From the NCBI GenBank assembly GCA_021613535.1, contig CP075492.1, forward strand, positions 20,274,001-20,338,000: a stretch of 64,000 nt of DNA. Reading direction: 5' to 3'. The translations under genes and the position numbers were made by a program. Each line of letters starts with the position of its first letter. Positions within the stretch are counted from its first letter, which is position 1. Positions 33,379 to 45,457 of this stretch are shown here, piece by piece. The notes beneath the pieces were generated by a model. It was not told where the DNA came from. It was given only the letters and a program-made list of their open reading frames with translations, and ran no database searches. The DNA is from Adineta vaga (taxonomy: Eukaryota > Rotifera).

Positions 33379-34300
33379 TTATTGTTGGTACACAAAGTTT
33401 TGATGATACAAAGAAAAACATTTTTTCACACAGAGACAAACACCACAAAAAATGCATATGACATTCGTTCTTTTTTCTTTTTCTTTTGTGCTACAGTAAG
33501 CGCATCTACGATAAATTGAAATAACATCTGGCAAATGAGCTAGCAACCGTACTTTTTCAGAATCTTCCGAATCACTGCTGCTTTTCTCGATGCGGATCTT
33601 CTTCTGATTACTCCTTGCCAAAGGTCTTCCTATTCGTTTTCTACTACAATAGTTACCTATTAGTGCGGTGCTAATATATGATATATATTTTACTGTACTA
33701 ATATTACTACTATCGGAATGATCTTTATAATAAATAAATGAATTTACTAATGACATCCCAAGAAAATGAAAAAATATTCTCATCCAGTTTCTCTTTGACT
33801 TTCGATCAATTGTATAATACTTAATTTTTTGATCGGATAGATCTACTCCTCCCATGTACTTATTGTACTCACTGATTGCTAACGGACAAGAAATTTGCTT
33901 TTTACTACCATCTTTATATCGTCGAGTAACTTCACTTGATTCTTCAGGATCAAAGTAATTTGATGCGACTAGGACTTCTTTCTTGTCCATCCATTTTATC
34001 ACAGAAATTCCATTTGCTGATAGGTATCGAAAATCTCCTCTTTCTAATGCTTCACCTTTTTTCAATTCAATTGGGAAGTATTTTCTATTGGATCGAATTG
34101 TACCGGTAGCTGATATCTTTTTTTCCTCAGCTTGTAAAGTAAAACGATGGACGTAAAATAGCTATCAAAAAATAATTGACGATTCTTCAAATTTATTCCA
34201 TCTATTAATGATAAAACTACATGCTCACCTAATGACAAATATCGTTCTACAGATTTTCCTGTATAAATTTCTCGACAATAACCAGTAATATAAGTCTGTC
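33379..34300 (-). pseudogene. piggyBac transposase, C-terminal part
   Basis: The readable block from about 34300 contains YITGYCREIYTGKS, LIDGINLKNRQLFFDSYFTS (second catalytic Asp region) and, after a frameshift near 34140, a clean frame with YNKYMGGVDLSDQKIKYY (third catalytic region). It ends in a Cys-rich zinc-binding tail (RRCAYCSTKEKEKRTNVICI). The first catalytic Asp and the N-terminus are lost, so it cannot be active. Confidence 0.8.
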
Positions 34301-34308
34301 CAGATATA

Positions 34309-35242
34309 CACCATGATCACGTTGATTTTGACCGTTTTGTGTAGCTTACTGTGTGCGAGTGACACATCGGAAATTTTTTATTTCGATAGTGTTGGATAAC
34401 GCATCAATTCTTCTATCGAACCATATAGTTTCGATTTTATCTTTTTTGATTGCACTTCAGAAATTAATAAACTACGAAAAGAATCAGGAAAACACTTTTG
34501 CAACAGGACCAAATTCCATAGCGTCTTTTTCTAATCGCTAATAGGTTTTACTTGATAAACAAACTGTATCGGACAGTGCATCATGAAAAACTCTATAAGT
34601 TACAAAAGGCCATTTCAATTTGTTTTGTTTTCAGACGACGAATACCAAATCTCCTTCTTCAGAAGAAGCGTCTCGTTTCACACGATTAAAATATGTATTT
34701 TTACAGTTTTGTATTTGAATTACCCAATGTATCGTCATAAAAAAGTCATACGCACCAAAAGAACCAGCTTGAAAAGTTCTAAAACCTGCTCAGTAATGCT
34801 AATTAAAAACTTAAAAAAAAATTTTTTTTTAATGCTCCTAGATCATTATTAGCATTGTCAACGTTTGATCAGTGAGACTTTTGCCCATTTTCGAAGGAAA
34901 AAGAGTAAAAATAAAATACGCGATCTTATGTAAATTGTACAGCTTTTCACGCCACATCTTCTAGTATATATTTTTTTTCAGAGAAGCCTGTTAAATGATG
35001 CAAACGAAAACTTCGAAGTATGGTCACACATTCTGTTCTGACAACTTTTGCAAAAGTGTTTTTCTCATACTTTTCGTAGTTTATTAATTTCTGAAGTGCA
35101 ATCAAAAAAGATAAAATCGAAACTATATGGTTCGATAGAAGAATTGATGCGTTATCCAACACTATCGAAATAAAAAATTTCCGATGTGTCACTCGCACAC
35201 AGTAAGCTACACAAAACGGTCAAAATCAACGTGATCATGGTG
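34309..35242. mobile_element. palindromic MITE nested in the piggyBac transposase
   Basis: Ends CACCATGATCACGTTGATTT and complement, flanked by TA. Inverted repeats exceed 190 bp. Inner sequence resembles the MITE at 28312-29135 (GCATCATGAAAAACTCTATAAG against GCAGCGTGAAAAGCTCTACAAG). It splits the piggyBac coding sequence. Confidence 0.8.
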
Positions 35243-35544
35243 TAGATTGTTTAGGAAAAACTTCGTGAAATCTATGAGACACGGCATAGTACGATATCAG
35301 ATACATAAGAATATCTATTTAACCCTTCACAGATGCGTCCTGAATAAAAAAGATGCAAATATTACTTCGAGATCTTGGAAACTTCAAATAGTTTTGAAAT
35401 TTTTTGAAAAACATAAATTTTCACGAGGTGGGAAATATATATCCCACCGGGAGTGAAAGGGTTAACTAATAATGATTACTATTTTGCACATCAAAGAATG
35501 GTGCCTTGCTCAAAACTTGATTCTAAAAGCATCATCTATATATG

Positions 35545-36362
35545 CTAACAGTTTAGATTCATACCGTTTCCACCAGCGATGACAACACCCACAAGTGCAC
35601 CTGGCATCCAACGCATGATTCGATGATGAATTGTATCAGATATATACACAATTTTTGTTTGTTCATCAACCCATACACCATTGGGTGAAGCTAAAGTTTC
35701 AGTATCGTGAGCCCAATCAGTCCAGTTCGATCCAGCAACTTCAACGCCTGAGAAAGCATTCTTTTCCCATTTTTGAATTCGAGCATTTCCTGAATCGGCC
35801 ACATATAAATCATCAGTAGTTCGATCAAAATAAAGTCCATCAGGTGAACTAAGATATTCATTTCCATTTCCTCTCTCATCCGTTTGACCAGCAACAACTT
35901 CTGTCAAATTTGTTTTTGGTGACCCTTTGATTACACGATGTCGATCCGATTCTGACATATAAACGTTCTTTTCTTCATCAACTGCTATACCAAAACATGA
36001 TCGACATTCATCGCCTAGTTGAATACCTTTCAATGCTCCTTTCGTCCATTTTTCTACTCGATTCCCAACAAAAACCGAAACGTATATTGATGGTCCATCA
36101 TCATCATCTTCATCAACATAAATCTTTGAAGGAGAATTAATATCAAATGCCACAGTTGTACCTGAACCGTGAGGTGTATTTAATGAAAACATTTGAACTC
36201 GTTGATTACCAAAATCAGCTACATATAATGTATTAGTTCTTGTCAACATGAAAATTCCTTTCGGCACAGACAATTCAGTTGCTCCAGCACCACTGATACC
36301 TGTACCCGCTACTGTTTTACCATTTGGATCCCACTTAGCACAAGGACTAATCTCAATCGATT
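35545..36362 (-). CDS. NHL-repeat protein, last exon (about 270 aa)
   Basis: NHL beta-propeller repeats are clear: PKGIFMLTRTNTLYVADFGN, SPDGLYFDRTTDDLYVADSG and SPNGVWVDEQTKIVYISDTI, each about 45 residues, with SCFGIAVDEEKNVYMSESD between. These form a ligand-binding propeller, often secreted in bdelloids. The exon appears to begin after an acceptor TATAG at 36363. A possible first exon with hydrophobic residues lies at about 36470-36530, but the join is uncertain. No stop is seen. The function is not known; bdelloids carry many such genes near telomeres. Confidence 0.75.
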
Positions 36363-36889
36363 CTATAGACACATGGAAGTAGAATACGAGAGTAACTTAA
36401 TAAAGAAAGAAAAATTCTTGAAAAAATACCTAGATTAATTTGACTTGTATACTTACAAATGTAAATAATACTATTCAGCATAGTTCGCAACAACTGACAA
36501 GAATAAAGAAGAACTAAAGATAATATACATCGATATCAACGGCATGTGCATCAATGACAACGTTTTTTTTCTCGTTTTATAAGTATCGATAAGACCATTT
36601 TCTCGCCTAAAATATTTTTCAAAAAGAAGGTGAGGATATGGGGTGTAGATGAGGGTATAGAATCTGCACCCACACTCTCAAGCAAGATTGACTATCGATA
36701 CAATCTAAAATGTCCTAATCACCTTCAGATGCAACTTTCGAAATGTACATTACTATACTCACACTTGTAACATTTGTTGATGATTACAAAAATTAAAAAA
36801 GACGTTTCTATAATCGTATTGTAATATCATCATTTATTTGCAAATTTCCAAAATACATTTTATTCTATAAATGATATTCAAACAAAAGT
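36363..36889. other. intergenic; possible 5' exon of the NHL gene
   Basis: A donor GTAAGTATAC on minus near 36451 follows a short frame ending MLNSIIYIC. This could be part of a signal peptide. Nothing else is seen. Confidence 0.3.
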
Positions 36890-37662
36890 TTAATCGTTTT
36901 TTAATTTGTTTAATGGAATATATACTTCAGCACTATTCATAGCAGTAAATCCTCCAGCAATTAGAACATTTCCATTTTGTAAAACAGTTGATGAGTGTAA
37001 TTCTCTTTGATCATTCATATTATCCTCGATTGTCCAAGTGCCCGTTTGAGGATCATACAATTCACCAGAATTTAACGCACCTGAACAGACATCTCCACCA
37101 GCAACTAAAACTTTTCCATTTGATAACACAGATGCTGTATGATATTGTTTACCATCAGTGAGAGTTCCAGTAATTGACCAAGTTTCTGTTAATGGATCAT
37201 ATAATTCAGAACTTGTAGAACATCCTCCACTAGTGACTAATACTTTTCCATCATGTAAAACAGATGTTCTATGTGACATTCACGCAATATTCATACTACG
37301 AGTCAACGTCCAGATTCCACTTGTTGGATCATACAATTCAGCACTACTGAAAAAACCTTCTACACCAGTAATTAAAACTTTTCCATTTGGTAATACAATT
37401 GCTACAGCAAACATTCGTCCATCTTTCATATTATCAACACTTGTCCAAGTTCCATTTGATGAATCATAAATTTCGGTAGTGTTATCCGTTCCACTCATTG
37501 ATAATACTTGTCCATTTTTTAGTACGACAGCTGTATGTCGATATCGTGCATTATTCATACTACCAGTTACTGTCCAATTTCCTGATAATGGATCGTATAA
37601 CTCACAATTTGTTATAGCCGTAGCTCGACCATTGTCACCACCAGTCACTAATACTTTTCTAT
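36890..37662 (-). pseudogene. kelch-repeat protein, nonsense mutation and 5' mariner insertion
   Basis: Five to six kelch units of about 48 residues are readable (KVLVTGGDNGRATAITNCEL, KVLITGVEGFFSSAELYDP, KVLVAGGDVCSG). An in-frame TGA near 37280 replaces the expected Arg codon CGA between SMNIA and MSHRTSV. The 5' side is cut by the mariner at 37665. It is the same repeat family as the intact gene at 48211-51287 but a separate, dead copy. Confidence 0.8.
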
Positions 37663-37664
37663 TA

Positions 37665-38973
37665 TTGGGTTGGTGCATAATTAACGACCGTTTTTTTTTC
37701 TCCTAAGTTTATTCAATAAAAGAACAAAGTACACTCAATACATGTTCAAATGGTCATTCTGGAGCATAATCGCCACCTACTTCAATAACTGCTTCCCATT
37801 TGCTTGGTAAAAGATCGATTCCATGTGCAAAAAAGTGACGATCTTTGGATGCTATCCACGCTTTGACATCATCGACAAGATCGTCCAGATCATCGTAGAC
37901 TTTGTCTGCCTGCCAATTTTTAAGTGAACGATTGACGTGATAATCTGTAGGAGCTTCGGTGGGAGAATAGGGTGGGTGTTCAAGAAGTTCCCATCCTTTG
38001 TCGTCGATTGATTGGGTTACTTGATGTGCGACGTGGGGCTTGGCGTTGTCATGGTGAAACACGATGTGATTCTTCTTGCGAGGTCGTTTCACTTTAATAG
38101 CGGCTTCCAAACGATCGAGTTGAGTTGAATAGACGTCGCTGTTAATGTTGTGCTGCTTTTTTCCGTTTCTGTCAGGAATAGGCCATTCATGCTTCACATC
38201 CTTGTCGTCCCACCAGTAACAAAAACTTTGTTGGCGAACTTGAGTAATGATTTCCCAGTGAATAATTCCTGAGCGGTCCCATCATACACACCACATGGCC
38301 TTCTTGCAGTGAAAGTTTCGTGAAATACCTTTCGGGGATTGGCCACGGTTAACACACATCTTCTTTCGCTTGACGTTTTTGAAGAGTAACCATGACTCAT
38401 CTCCGGTGACGAAGAACTGAAGAAATGGATTTTGGTCGTTTCGCTGAAGCAATTGGTTGAAGATGCGCACTCGCTCGGTCTTGTTATGATCGGAGAGTTC
38501 ATGAGGGACCCGCCCAGCCAGTTTCCATACTTTTCCTAAGTCTCTAAGCCGTCTAACAATGGTCGAATGGTCGACATTGAATTGCTCGGCCAACATTCGT
38601 GTAGTCAAACTTTCACCCTCTTCCACCGCTTGCAGAAGAGCTTGATCATCAAAATTAGACAAACGACCTCTTCCTTCTTCATCTTCTAAGCTTGTGTTGC
38701 CGGATTTAAAACGTTCAAACCATCTTCGAACCTGTCGTTCACCGATTGTTCCTTGGTCGAAGAGTTCGTTGAGATCACGCCATGCCTCGGCGGCAGTGTG
38801 ACCTTTCTCGAAGTGGTAGAGCATAATATGACGTATATGAACGTGGTTATCAACACGCATTCTTACTAACAAATGTCGGCGATACTATCTGAAAAAATTT
38901 TTAGACGAAATGTCAAATTAAAAAGGTTCAAAAGACGGTAATAAAAACGGTCGTTAATTATGCACCAACCCAA
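37665..38973 (-). mobile_element. mariner element, 1309 bp, in the kelch pseudogene
   Basis: Inverted ends TTGGGTTGGTGCATAATTAA and its complement are flanked by TA on both sides. The size is standard for mariner. It is a young-looking insertion: the ends match closely and the transposase has only one lesion. Confidence 0.9.
37754..38872 (-). pseudogene. mariner DD34D transposase with one in-frame stop
   Basis: The frame covers 373 codons. The N-terminal HTH region includes ERQVRRWFERFKSGNTSLED. The first Asp is in FVTGDESWLLF and the second in FHHDNAKPHVA. The third (APTDYH) is 34 residues on, so DD34D, the mariner signature. A single TGA near 38277 replaces a Trp codon in the block MWCV-WDRSG. 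Apart from that the frame is complete, including a typical C-terminus. At most one point mutation separates it from an open frame. Confidence 0.88.
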
Positions 38974-38975
38974 TA

Positions 38976-41347
38976 CAAAAATAATTCCTAAGACGATCAA
39001 ATTAATCTAAAGAGTGGCGTCTTCACTTTTGTAGAATAGACGATGTGGTTTGATAAAGTGAAGTTATCGTTGATTCTTGATCTTTTGAAGAATTCTTTAA
39101 ATCATGCTGATTCAAATTAGTTCAGAATAATGAACAATGAAACGATACGTTAGAACAGAAAGACTATCTCCTTTCTACGTAACGAAGAGACGACTATTCA
39201 TATAGTACAAGTTGACACTTTGTTTATTTTAAGTACGATTAGATCGATAAAGTCGCATTGTTCTGACTTTATCTTTTTCCATTTGCCTTCTAAGTTATTC
39301 AATGAGAAAAATGTGTGATTAATTAAATACTTATTCCGAAATTGTAATCGAATTTGATGCTGCTTGAATACCTTCACTGTTGTAATACTTACATTGACTA
39401 TTACTCATACCATGTTCTCTTCTTTTTATGAGCCATCATCAAATTGACAAATTAGAGAGATTTTCTGATCGACGTAGTGTTTTTTTCATAAGTTTATTTG
39501 TTTAACTTATTCTCGATCAATGTCGAGCAAATATCGTTTCATCAATCTTTTTTAAAGTCCCCGAAAAGGGTCAGGTTCCACAAAGGATTGATTATAAATA
39601 CCTTTGGTTGTTGTTGTACAGTTTGACCGATCAATACGCAGGAATTTTATCGACGATTTTCAAACTATATGATGGTCGATCAGGTAACAACTTGACAGCA
39701 TTGATTGAAGAGAAGGTGAACTAAATAGCCAAAGTACCACAGACATTGTAGACAATTTTACCAAACAAGAACGCTGTTGATGTTACCAGGAGCTAGTGAA
39801 TAAGTCGAATGAATGAATGGAACAAGTTCGTGACTATTTATAGTCTGGTATGAAGAAGATTGTTATCTGTTTTCTCTTGTCTAGACTATAGTTTTCATCA
39901 AGTTCATTTGTCCATGACGATAACCATTTCTATATCAAAATCGATGTGTTTCTGACATGTCAGTGCATGATCGGGTTTAGTCTGTCTTTGTGATCTTCTT
40001 AGACATGTGTCATTAGCTATCTACAGTGTATGTGTTTATATTGATATCTTCTGATCATTTGTATTCATTGCGGTTATCCATCTATCTTCTTCCTGTTCTC
40101 TTTCTCTCCTTATCTCACGAGGGACGTATACATTGAAGGAAAGAGAACGAATACAAGAGAACACAGTATCACAGTGCATAATATTTCACAATTGCCGATA
40201 TGTTTTTCGCTACAATGCTAAAAATCTTTGTCATTTCACGTCACGTATACTATTTTCATTTTTTCCATTGCATATCACATATTTAGTTAATTCATATTGG
40301 AATCATGTGAAACAGTGCCGTTTTCTTTGCAAATTGAACACAGTCATTTTTTCTGATAACGTACATTGGGAATACTCAGTCAATATAGATAGATGATCTG
40401 ATATAGACTGATTTAGAGTTATGCATTACAATAAATGCGCTAGTGACGTTCAGAAAAATTGAAAGGGTTTCTTCTATCTGTTTTTTTTCTCCCTGAAAGA
40501 AAAACAGATAGAAAAAATCTTCAGCTCTGTTGTGAATAGTTTTCTCGATTAAAGAATGAATTTTCAGAAACATATGAATAGATTCCTTGAACTTTTCCAA
40601 AAAGGTGTTTATTGAAGGATTAAGTTCCTGTTTAATCATCATTAGCTAAAGAGGCTATATCTAATCTAACTGAATAAAAAAATGGATATGAAACATAGTC
40701 GACAACACTAGAAACAATGTAACAGAACGATAATAACATGCGAGACGGACGTCTATCGTGACCTAATGAACGGAACACAAAAAGATAAGTGGATGGCAGA
40801 ACAGAAAGAAAAAAGCATCTACCAGTGAAATGATGTGAGATCGAATGATTTTTTTTCCGCGCAGATAGGAATGCTCTTTTTATCGAAAAAACGTGAATTT
40901 ATTCTATTGCGAATTTCGCTAAAATAATCCTATATTTAGAGGAAATAGAAACTATTTCAAATACTAAATGAATTTCAATAAATAAACACAGAAATTGCTT
41001 TCTGTTATTCCGAAGCTTTGGTTACATAGAGATTTTCTCACCATGAAAAAGTATGTCACTGTCTCACTATTTGTTGTCCACAATCATTAACCAGTAGCCA
41101 TTAGTTTGTCACTAATCTTGACAGAAAATTCATAATTGATTAAGAATAAAACGTATCCAATAGAAAAAGCGTTCATGTTTCTCATTGGAGCACGAAGATG
41201 TCTTTTCATGAAGAAAATTTCGATTCTCAGTTAATTAGGAATCTTCTTTTTACAACACAAGCGTGATGATAACTCACTCATAGCAGAAAACAAACAGTAT
41301 AACGTTCATAGATAAAGATATTCTTTCTACCATATTGATTGTAACTT
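38976..41347. other. long stretch without recognisable gene
   Basis: AT-rich. There is a decayed coding-like fragment near 39620-39730 on plus and a small inverted repeat at about 40465-40520 (CTATCTGTTTTTTTTC and complement). I cannot support a gene. Confidence 0.4.
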
Positions 41348-41442
41348 TTGTTCCTATAGAAACAGCGTCCTGGCGTCCTACTGCTGATTATATATGATAC
41401 GGAACCGTTTAGAACGCCAGGACGCTGTTTCTATAGGAACAA
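41348..41442. repeat. perfect 29-bp inverted repeat (foldback)
   Basis: Arms 41348-41376 and 41414-41442 (TTGTTCCTATAGAAACAGCG... and exact complement) enclose a 37-bp spacer. Variants of its GGCGTCCTGGC/GACGCTAGGACGC word recur at about 41520-41655. There is no ORF. Confidence 0.8.
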
Positions 41443-42103
41443 AATTCCACATCCATAGTGATGAAAATTCCTTGAGAAGAGCGTCTTTCAAATGAATCTC
41501 ACTTACAAGTGACTCATCGGGACGCTAGGACGCTTTATGTTAGAACGATTTTTTCTTCCTAGTTAACTTTAATTTTTTTCTATGTAGATTCGGCGTCCTG
41601 GCTTTTATTTAGCCCCGTATAATATATGTTCAGTAGTCGAATGACAGGACGCAGGTTCTAAATACAAGAATATCATATTGAATTCATATTAAGGAATTGG
41701 TATAAGGTAGCTTCTTAGCATTGGATAAATGTCTAGGATACACGAAAACCATAACTATCATCGCCTTCCGTTTTTGATTAGTCGATTTTATGACTCTAAA
41801 AACCTGATTAGTTATGTGACGCGATGAGATGGTGAACCAAAACATATTTATATTATGTGATCTTTGACACTGACATATGCACACTAACTACATTTTTCTC
41901 ATATGGCCTCTCCTTTCGGTTGAGGGAAACATATGATGACGCTGACTATCTCAGCTACCAACGCTCTCTCAACGTGTTCTTCCAACTTCAACCTGCACTC
42001 TTCCGCATACACGTCTCAACCAAGATCTAACCTCGAAGTCCCTCCCAAGCCATGTCTTATGAAGTTCTGAGCATTTTCGGAAAAAATGTTTTTTTGACCT
42101 TTG

Positions 42104-42313
42104 ACCCTGACACAAGATATTCAGCTATGTTTAGAAAGTGAAAAACAACGACGAGCTAACCTTAGTGTTTGTGAATGCGCTATAGAATCAACAACGGTTA
42201 TGATAGAAAGTCTTCAACGAATATCTAATTTAGATATATCAAAATGGACTGATACATCAAATGTAATTAATTTGTCCAAAACAAAGATGCTATCATACAC
42301 TGGTACAAACTAG
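42104..42313 (+). other. coding-like fragment, perhaps Athena coiled coil
   Basis: A 70-codon frame, Ser/Ile/Glu-rich and helical (ESEKQRRANLSVCE), has no ATG start and no clear homologue. It is upstream of the plus-strand Athena 3' end at 44949, so it may be a remnant of that element. The evidence is weak. Confidence 0.25.
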
Positions 42314-42466
42314 TAAATGAGCTTACTGATCAAAGAGTAGAACTATTTTTTTAGTATTATTTTATTTATTTAATCATGAAATTTTAGTTTCTTCTACAAA
42401 AATCTAACTTCAATGTTCCATAATGCCTTTTTTTCAACAACTGTCACACGTTGTTTTTTATGATTA

Positions 42467-43551
42467 TTACTGCTGATGAGTTTTTAGGAACATATTAATG
42501 TACTCTTTATAATTTTTCTCTATTGTTTCACGTTTCATTCCAAATTCCTCCAATGTAAAGGTATTACGACCTTGTTTACCTTGAGGATTATCACGAAGCC
42601 AACTAAGCATAGCTTGTTCAACGTCCATTGACAATGTCATATTAAAATGTTTATAAATTCGACAAATATTATCAATCGGTTGCGTGAATAAATCCTCGTA
42701 GAGTATATCTAAAACAGGTACATGTGTATTGGTTTTTCGAAATTTCACAAGTCTTTCCGATTATTGCATTGGATTCGTCTTTATCAAAGTACACATTCAC
42801 ATAAGCCATAGCTAGACGAGCACATGAAGGAAATGCTTCATCCAATCGACGATGTGTCATCATGATCAATAAAGCATCCGGATAAAATTTTAACAAATTA
42901 TCTATGTAAAGTATATGAGCTGTCGTTTTAAAAAGTCAATGAGATTGAGGTTCACCAACACTATTTAACATTTGAAGAAATATTTTGTGATATTGATAGA
43001 TGAAATCTTTATTTGCATCATCTAGACACCATGTTGCAAAATCGTTTTCATGATAATCCGTAAGTAAATAATGGGCCCAGTTTAGACCAGCTTAAGAAAG
43101 AATAGAAAGATCTTCTTCATAAGAAAAATGAGGATGAGAAGCTCACATCTCTTGCTCATAATTAACAAAGCCTAATGAATTGAGCATTTCACTGTGTGCC
43201 TTGATAATTTCCTTATGTTGTTTATTTCTTGAAGTGTCAGAACGAGCTACAGGTGAAATTGGATTCATCATATCCATCAAAAGAGGTGCTCGACATGCCG
43301 GATTACAAGAAAGTGAGTTATACAGAAGTGTTGTGCCAGTACGAGGTAAACCACGTACTACCAATGGTGATTTTATTGTTTGTTTTGTTACTTCTAATTA
43401 TCGTTTAGAAACTATATAATTAAGAACATTTTTGCAAATTGAATAATTCCTTTCAAGTGTTAAACAGTAAAGATGCCGTCCAATTGATGATAATTGATTG
43501 TTGACAAGAATAGAACGAGCATTGACTTGATATGCATGTAAGATATCCATA
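42467..43551 (-). pseudogene. sulfotransferase-family pseudogene split by a DD41D mariner
   Basis: Recognisable blocks in order: ARSILVNNQLSSIGRH near the 5' side, the P-loop VVRGLPRTGTTLLYNSLSCN, LLMDMMNPISPVARSDTS, NWAHYLLTDYHENDFATWCL, FYPDALLIMMTHRRLDEAFP, and LDILYEDLFTQPIDNICRIY. Lesions: a stop before the P-loop, a TGA in place of Trp in the SHWLFKT block (near 42942), and a frameshift near 42750. The 5' end is separated by the mariner at 43554. It is a different subfamily (Sulfotransfer_3-like) from the intact gene at 31691. Confidence 0.75.
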
Positions 43552-43553
43552 TA

Positions 43554-44856
43554 CAGGGTGTCCCAGAAATAACCTACTAAAAAAAATTATTTTTCTCCGC
43601 CAATTCTCAATCAAATTGGACATTCTTTTTTTTATCTGAAAGGGCATTCTTCAAAGTTTTATTTAAAGAAAAAAGTTTCATAAGTACTGCTCGAACGTGT
43701 TACCATTCACATCAATACAAAATTTTAATCTTTTCAGAAGAGAATCAAAAACATTTTGTAATGTTTCTTTTTTTATAGACTTGATTTCTTTTTCAATTCT
43801 GTTCATTAATTCATTGATATCTTTGATCTTGCTTGTGTACACTTTTGTCTTGATGTAACCCCACAAAAAAAAAGTCCAGAGGTGTGAGATCTGGAGATCG
43901 AGGAGCCCAAGATATTGGACCACCTCTTCCAATCCATCTTTCATCAAAATTTTCATCTAACCATGCACGAACTTGTTTTGAAAAATGTGGTGGCGCACCA
44001 TCTTGTTGGAAAATAACTTTTTGTTCAGCCTTTTCGTCTTTAAAATTGGATTAAAGTAATCTTTTAATAACTCCAGATAATTCTGCTGGTTGACTGTTTC
44101 ATCATTAAAAAAGTAAGGACCGATTATTTGTGTTTTTGACATTGCACACCACACATTGATCTTAGCCGAATTCATAGCAACATCGACAGTAATATGTGGA
44201 TTACTTGTTGACCAAATGCGGCAATTATGCTTGTTCACAATCCCGGAAAGATAGAAACATGATTCATCCGAAAAGAAAACATTACCATCATTTGCTTGAT
44301 CTTCAAGAATGGGTATTAAATATTCGGACATTTCAACACGCAGATCCATATCTTCATCATACAATTGCTGAGTACAATGCATCATATATGGCTTAAATCC
44401 GATAATATCACGCATTATTCGATGTGCCTGGCTCTTCGAAATGTTCGTGTCTCGAGCAACACTTCTTACAGTGTTGATCGGTTCCGTGCTCAAAACCTCT
44501 TCAACTTCGTCAATCTTATCTTCAGTTATTGCTGTTGGACTTCCCGGAGGACTGATATCTTGAACTGAACCAGTCTCGAGAAACTTTTGATAGATTGCTG
44601 TAATTGCATGCCTTTCTGGAATTTCAGTTGCTTCTTGTCGCCGTAATTCGCGGATAACCGTTATAGGAGACTCGAATTTTGCCATTAAGATGACGACCTG
44701 GATTTTAGTCTCCAAAGAGTATCGCATGATAGAGATCTGAAATAAAACAAAACTTTGAAGAATGCCCTTTCAGATAAAAAAAAGAATGTCCAATTTGATT
44801 GAGAATTGGCGGAGAAAAATAATTTTTTTTTGGTAGGTTATTTCTGGGACACCCTG
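43554..44856 (-). mobile_element. mariner-type element of the DD41D (rosa-like) group
   Basis: The ends are CAGGGTGTCCCAGAAATAAC and complement, flanked by TA. It inserted into the sulfotransferase pseudogene. The transposase inside gives the family. Confidence 0.85.
43678..44727 (-). pseudogene. DD41D transposase with two frameshifts
   Basis: The N-terminal helix-turn-helix part starts MRYSLETKIQVVILMAKFES. The first Asp is in VFFSDESCFYLSG. After a frameshift near 44040 the second Asp lies in VIFQQDGAPPHF, and the third in LTPLDFF, 41 residues later. A second shift, one extra T in a run of nine at 43865-43873, breaks the link to LWGYIKTKVY and the C-terminus. Spacing of 41 is the mark of the rosa-like mariners. 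Not functional as it stands. Confidence 0.82.
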
Positions 44857-44948
44857 TAGTTGATTATAACTAGATTTCTAACAGTATAGTTTGATCTCGA
44901 CTTGATTTGAAGTTTTTATACTTTTTGAATCGAACTAGAGATATCTAA

Positions 44949-44993
44949 GCCAACTGATGAGACTCTTAGCCGGGTCGAAACACGTGTCTTGGT
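44949..44993 (+). ncRNA. hammerhead ribozyme at a plus-strand Athena/Terminon 3' end
   Basis: CCAA-CTGATGA, stem II GACTC/GGGTC around TTAGCC, GAAA, stem III ACACGTGT, cleavage triplet GTC at 44986-44988, then TTGG closing stem I. The core is fully consensus. C-rich repeats begin about 12 bp downstream. Confidence 0.85.
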
Positions 44994-44999
44994 AGCTGA

Positions 45000-45108
45000 T
45001 CTCACCCCACACCCTCACCCCACACCCTCACCCCACACCCTCACCCCTCACCCCACACCCTCACCCCACACCCTCACACCCTCACCCTCACCCTCACCCT
45101 CACCCACC
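45000..45108 (+). repeat. C-rich telomeric tract (ACCCTC/ACCCCAC)n
   Basis: About 109 bp of CACCCTCACCCC variants. It is telomere-complementary on plus, immediately 3' of a hammerhead. The host block with the vWA relic starts on its right. Confidence 0.85.
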
Positions 45109-45457
45109 TGTGTCGGGCATGATGTTAAAATTCGAAACTAATCAACAATAATAAGAAAAATATCCCTATATATAATATTTTGAGCCGTTCATGACTTCAA
45201 ATATTTCCAAACAAACCAATTTTAATATGTATGGTAGTAAGTTTTTATCAGGTGTGAATTGCCAAGATATATCGAAATGTTCCAGACCGTACCTGATAGT
45301 TCACAATTCACTGATACTTCCAAGCAGTATATTTAGATAAAATCTTGATCGTGAAGAATTAGTTTTGATCGTATGTGTCATCGTATTGATAAATAATGTG
45401 TTTGTTGATCAATTCAATTCATTCAAAACAGATTTTAAGAATAAATGAGAAAAGAAA

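Larger units (their letters stand above)
33238..35463 (-). mobile_element. piggyBac element with internal deletion and nested MITE
   Basis: The ends are TTAACCCTTTCACTCCCG and its inverted copy CGGGAGTGAAAGGGTTAA, with TTAA at both sides as piggyBac requires. Inside are the C-terminal half of a transposase, a 934-bp palindromic element and about 215 bp of right end. The transposase N-terminus is missing. Confidence 0.85.

Noticed and set aside
39541-39860. Possible decayed gene near 39.6 kb
   Set aside because: Only about 30 readable codons between stops; no recognisable motif.
42473-42490. CTGATGAG near 42474 as a hammerhead core
   Set aside because: No GAAA box or pairing stems follow.
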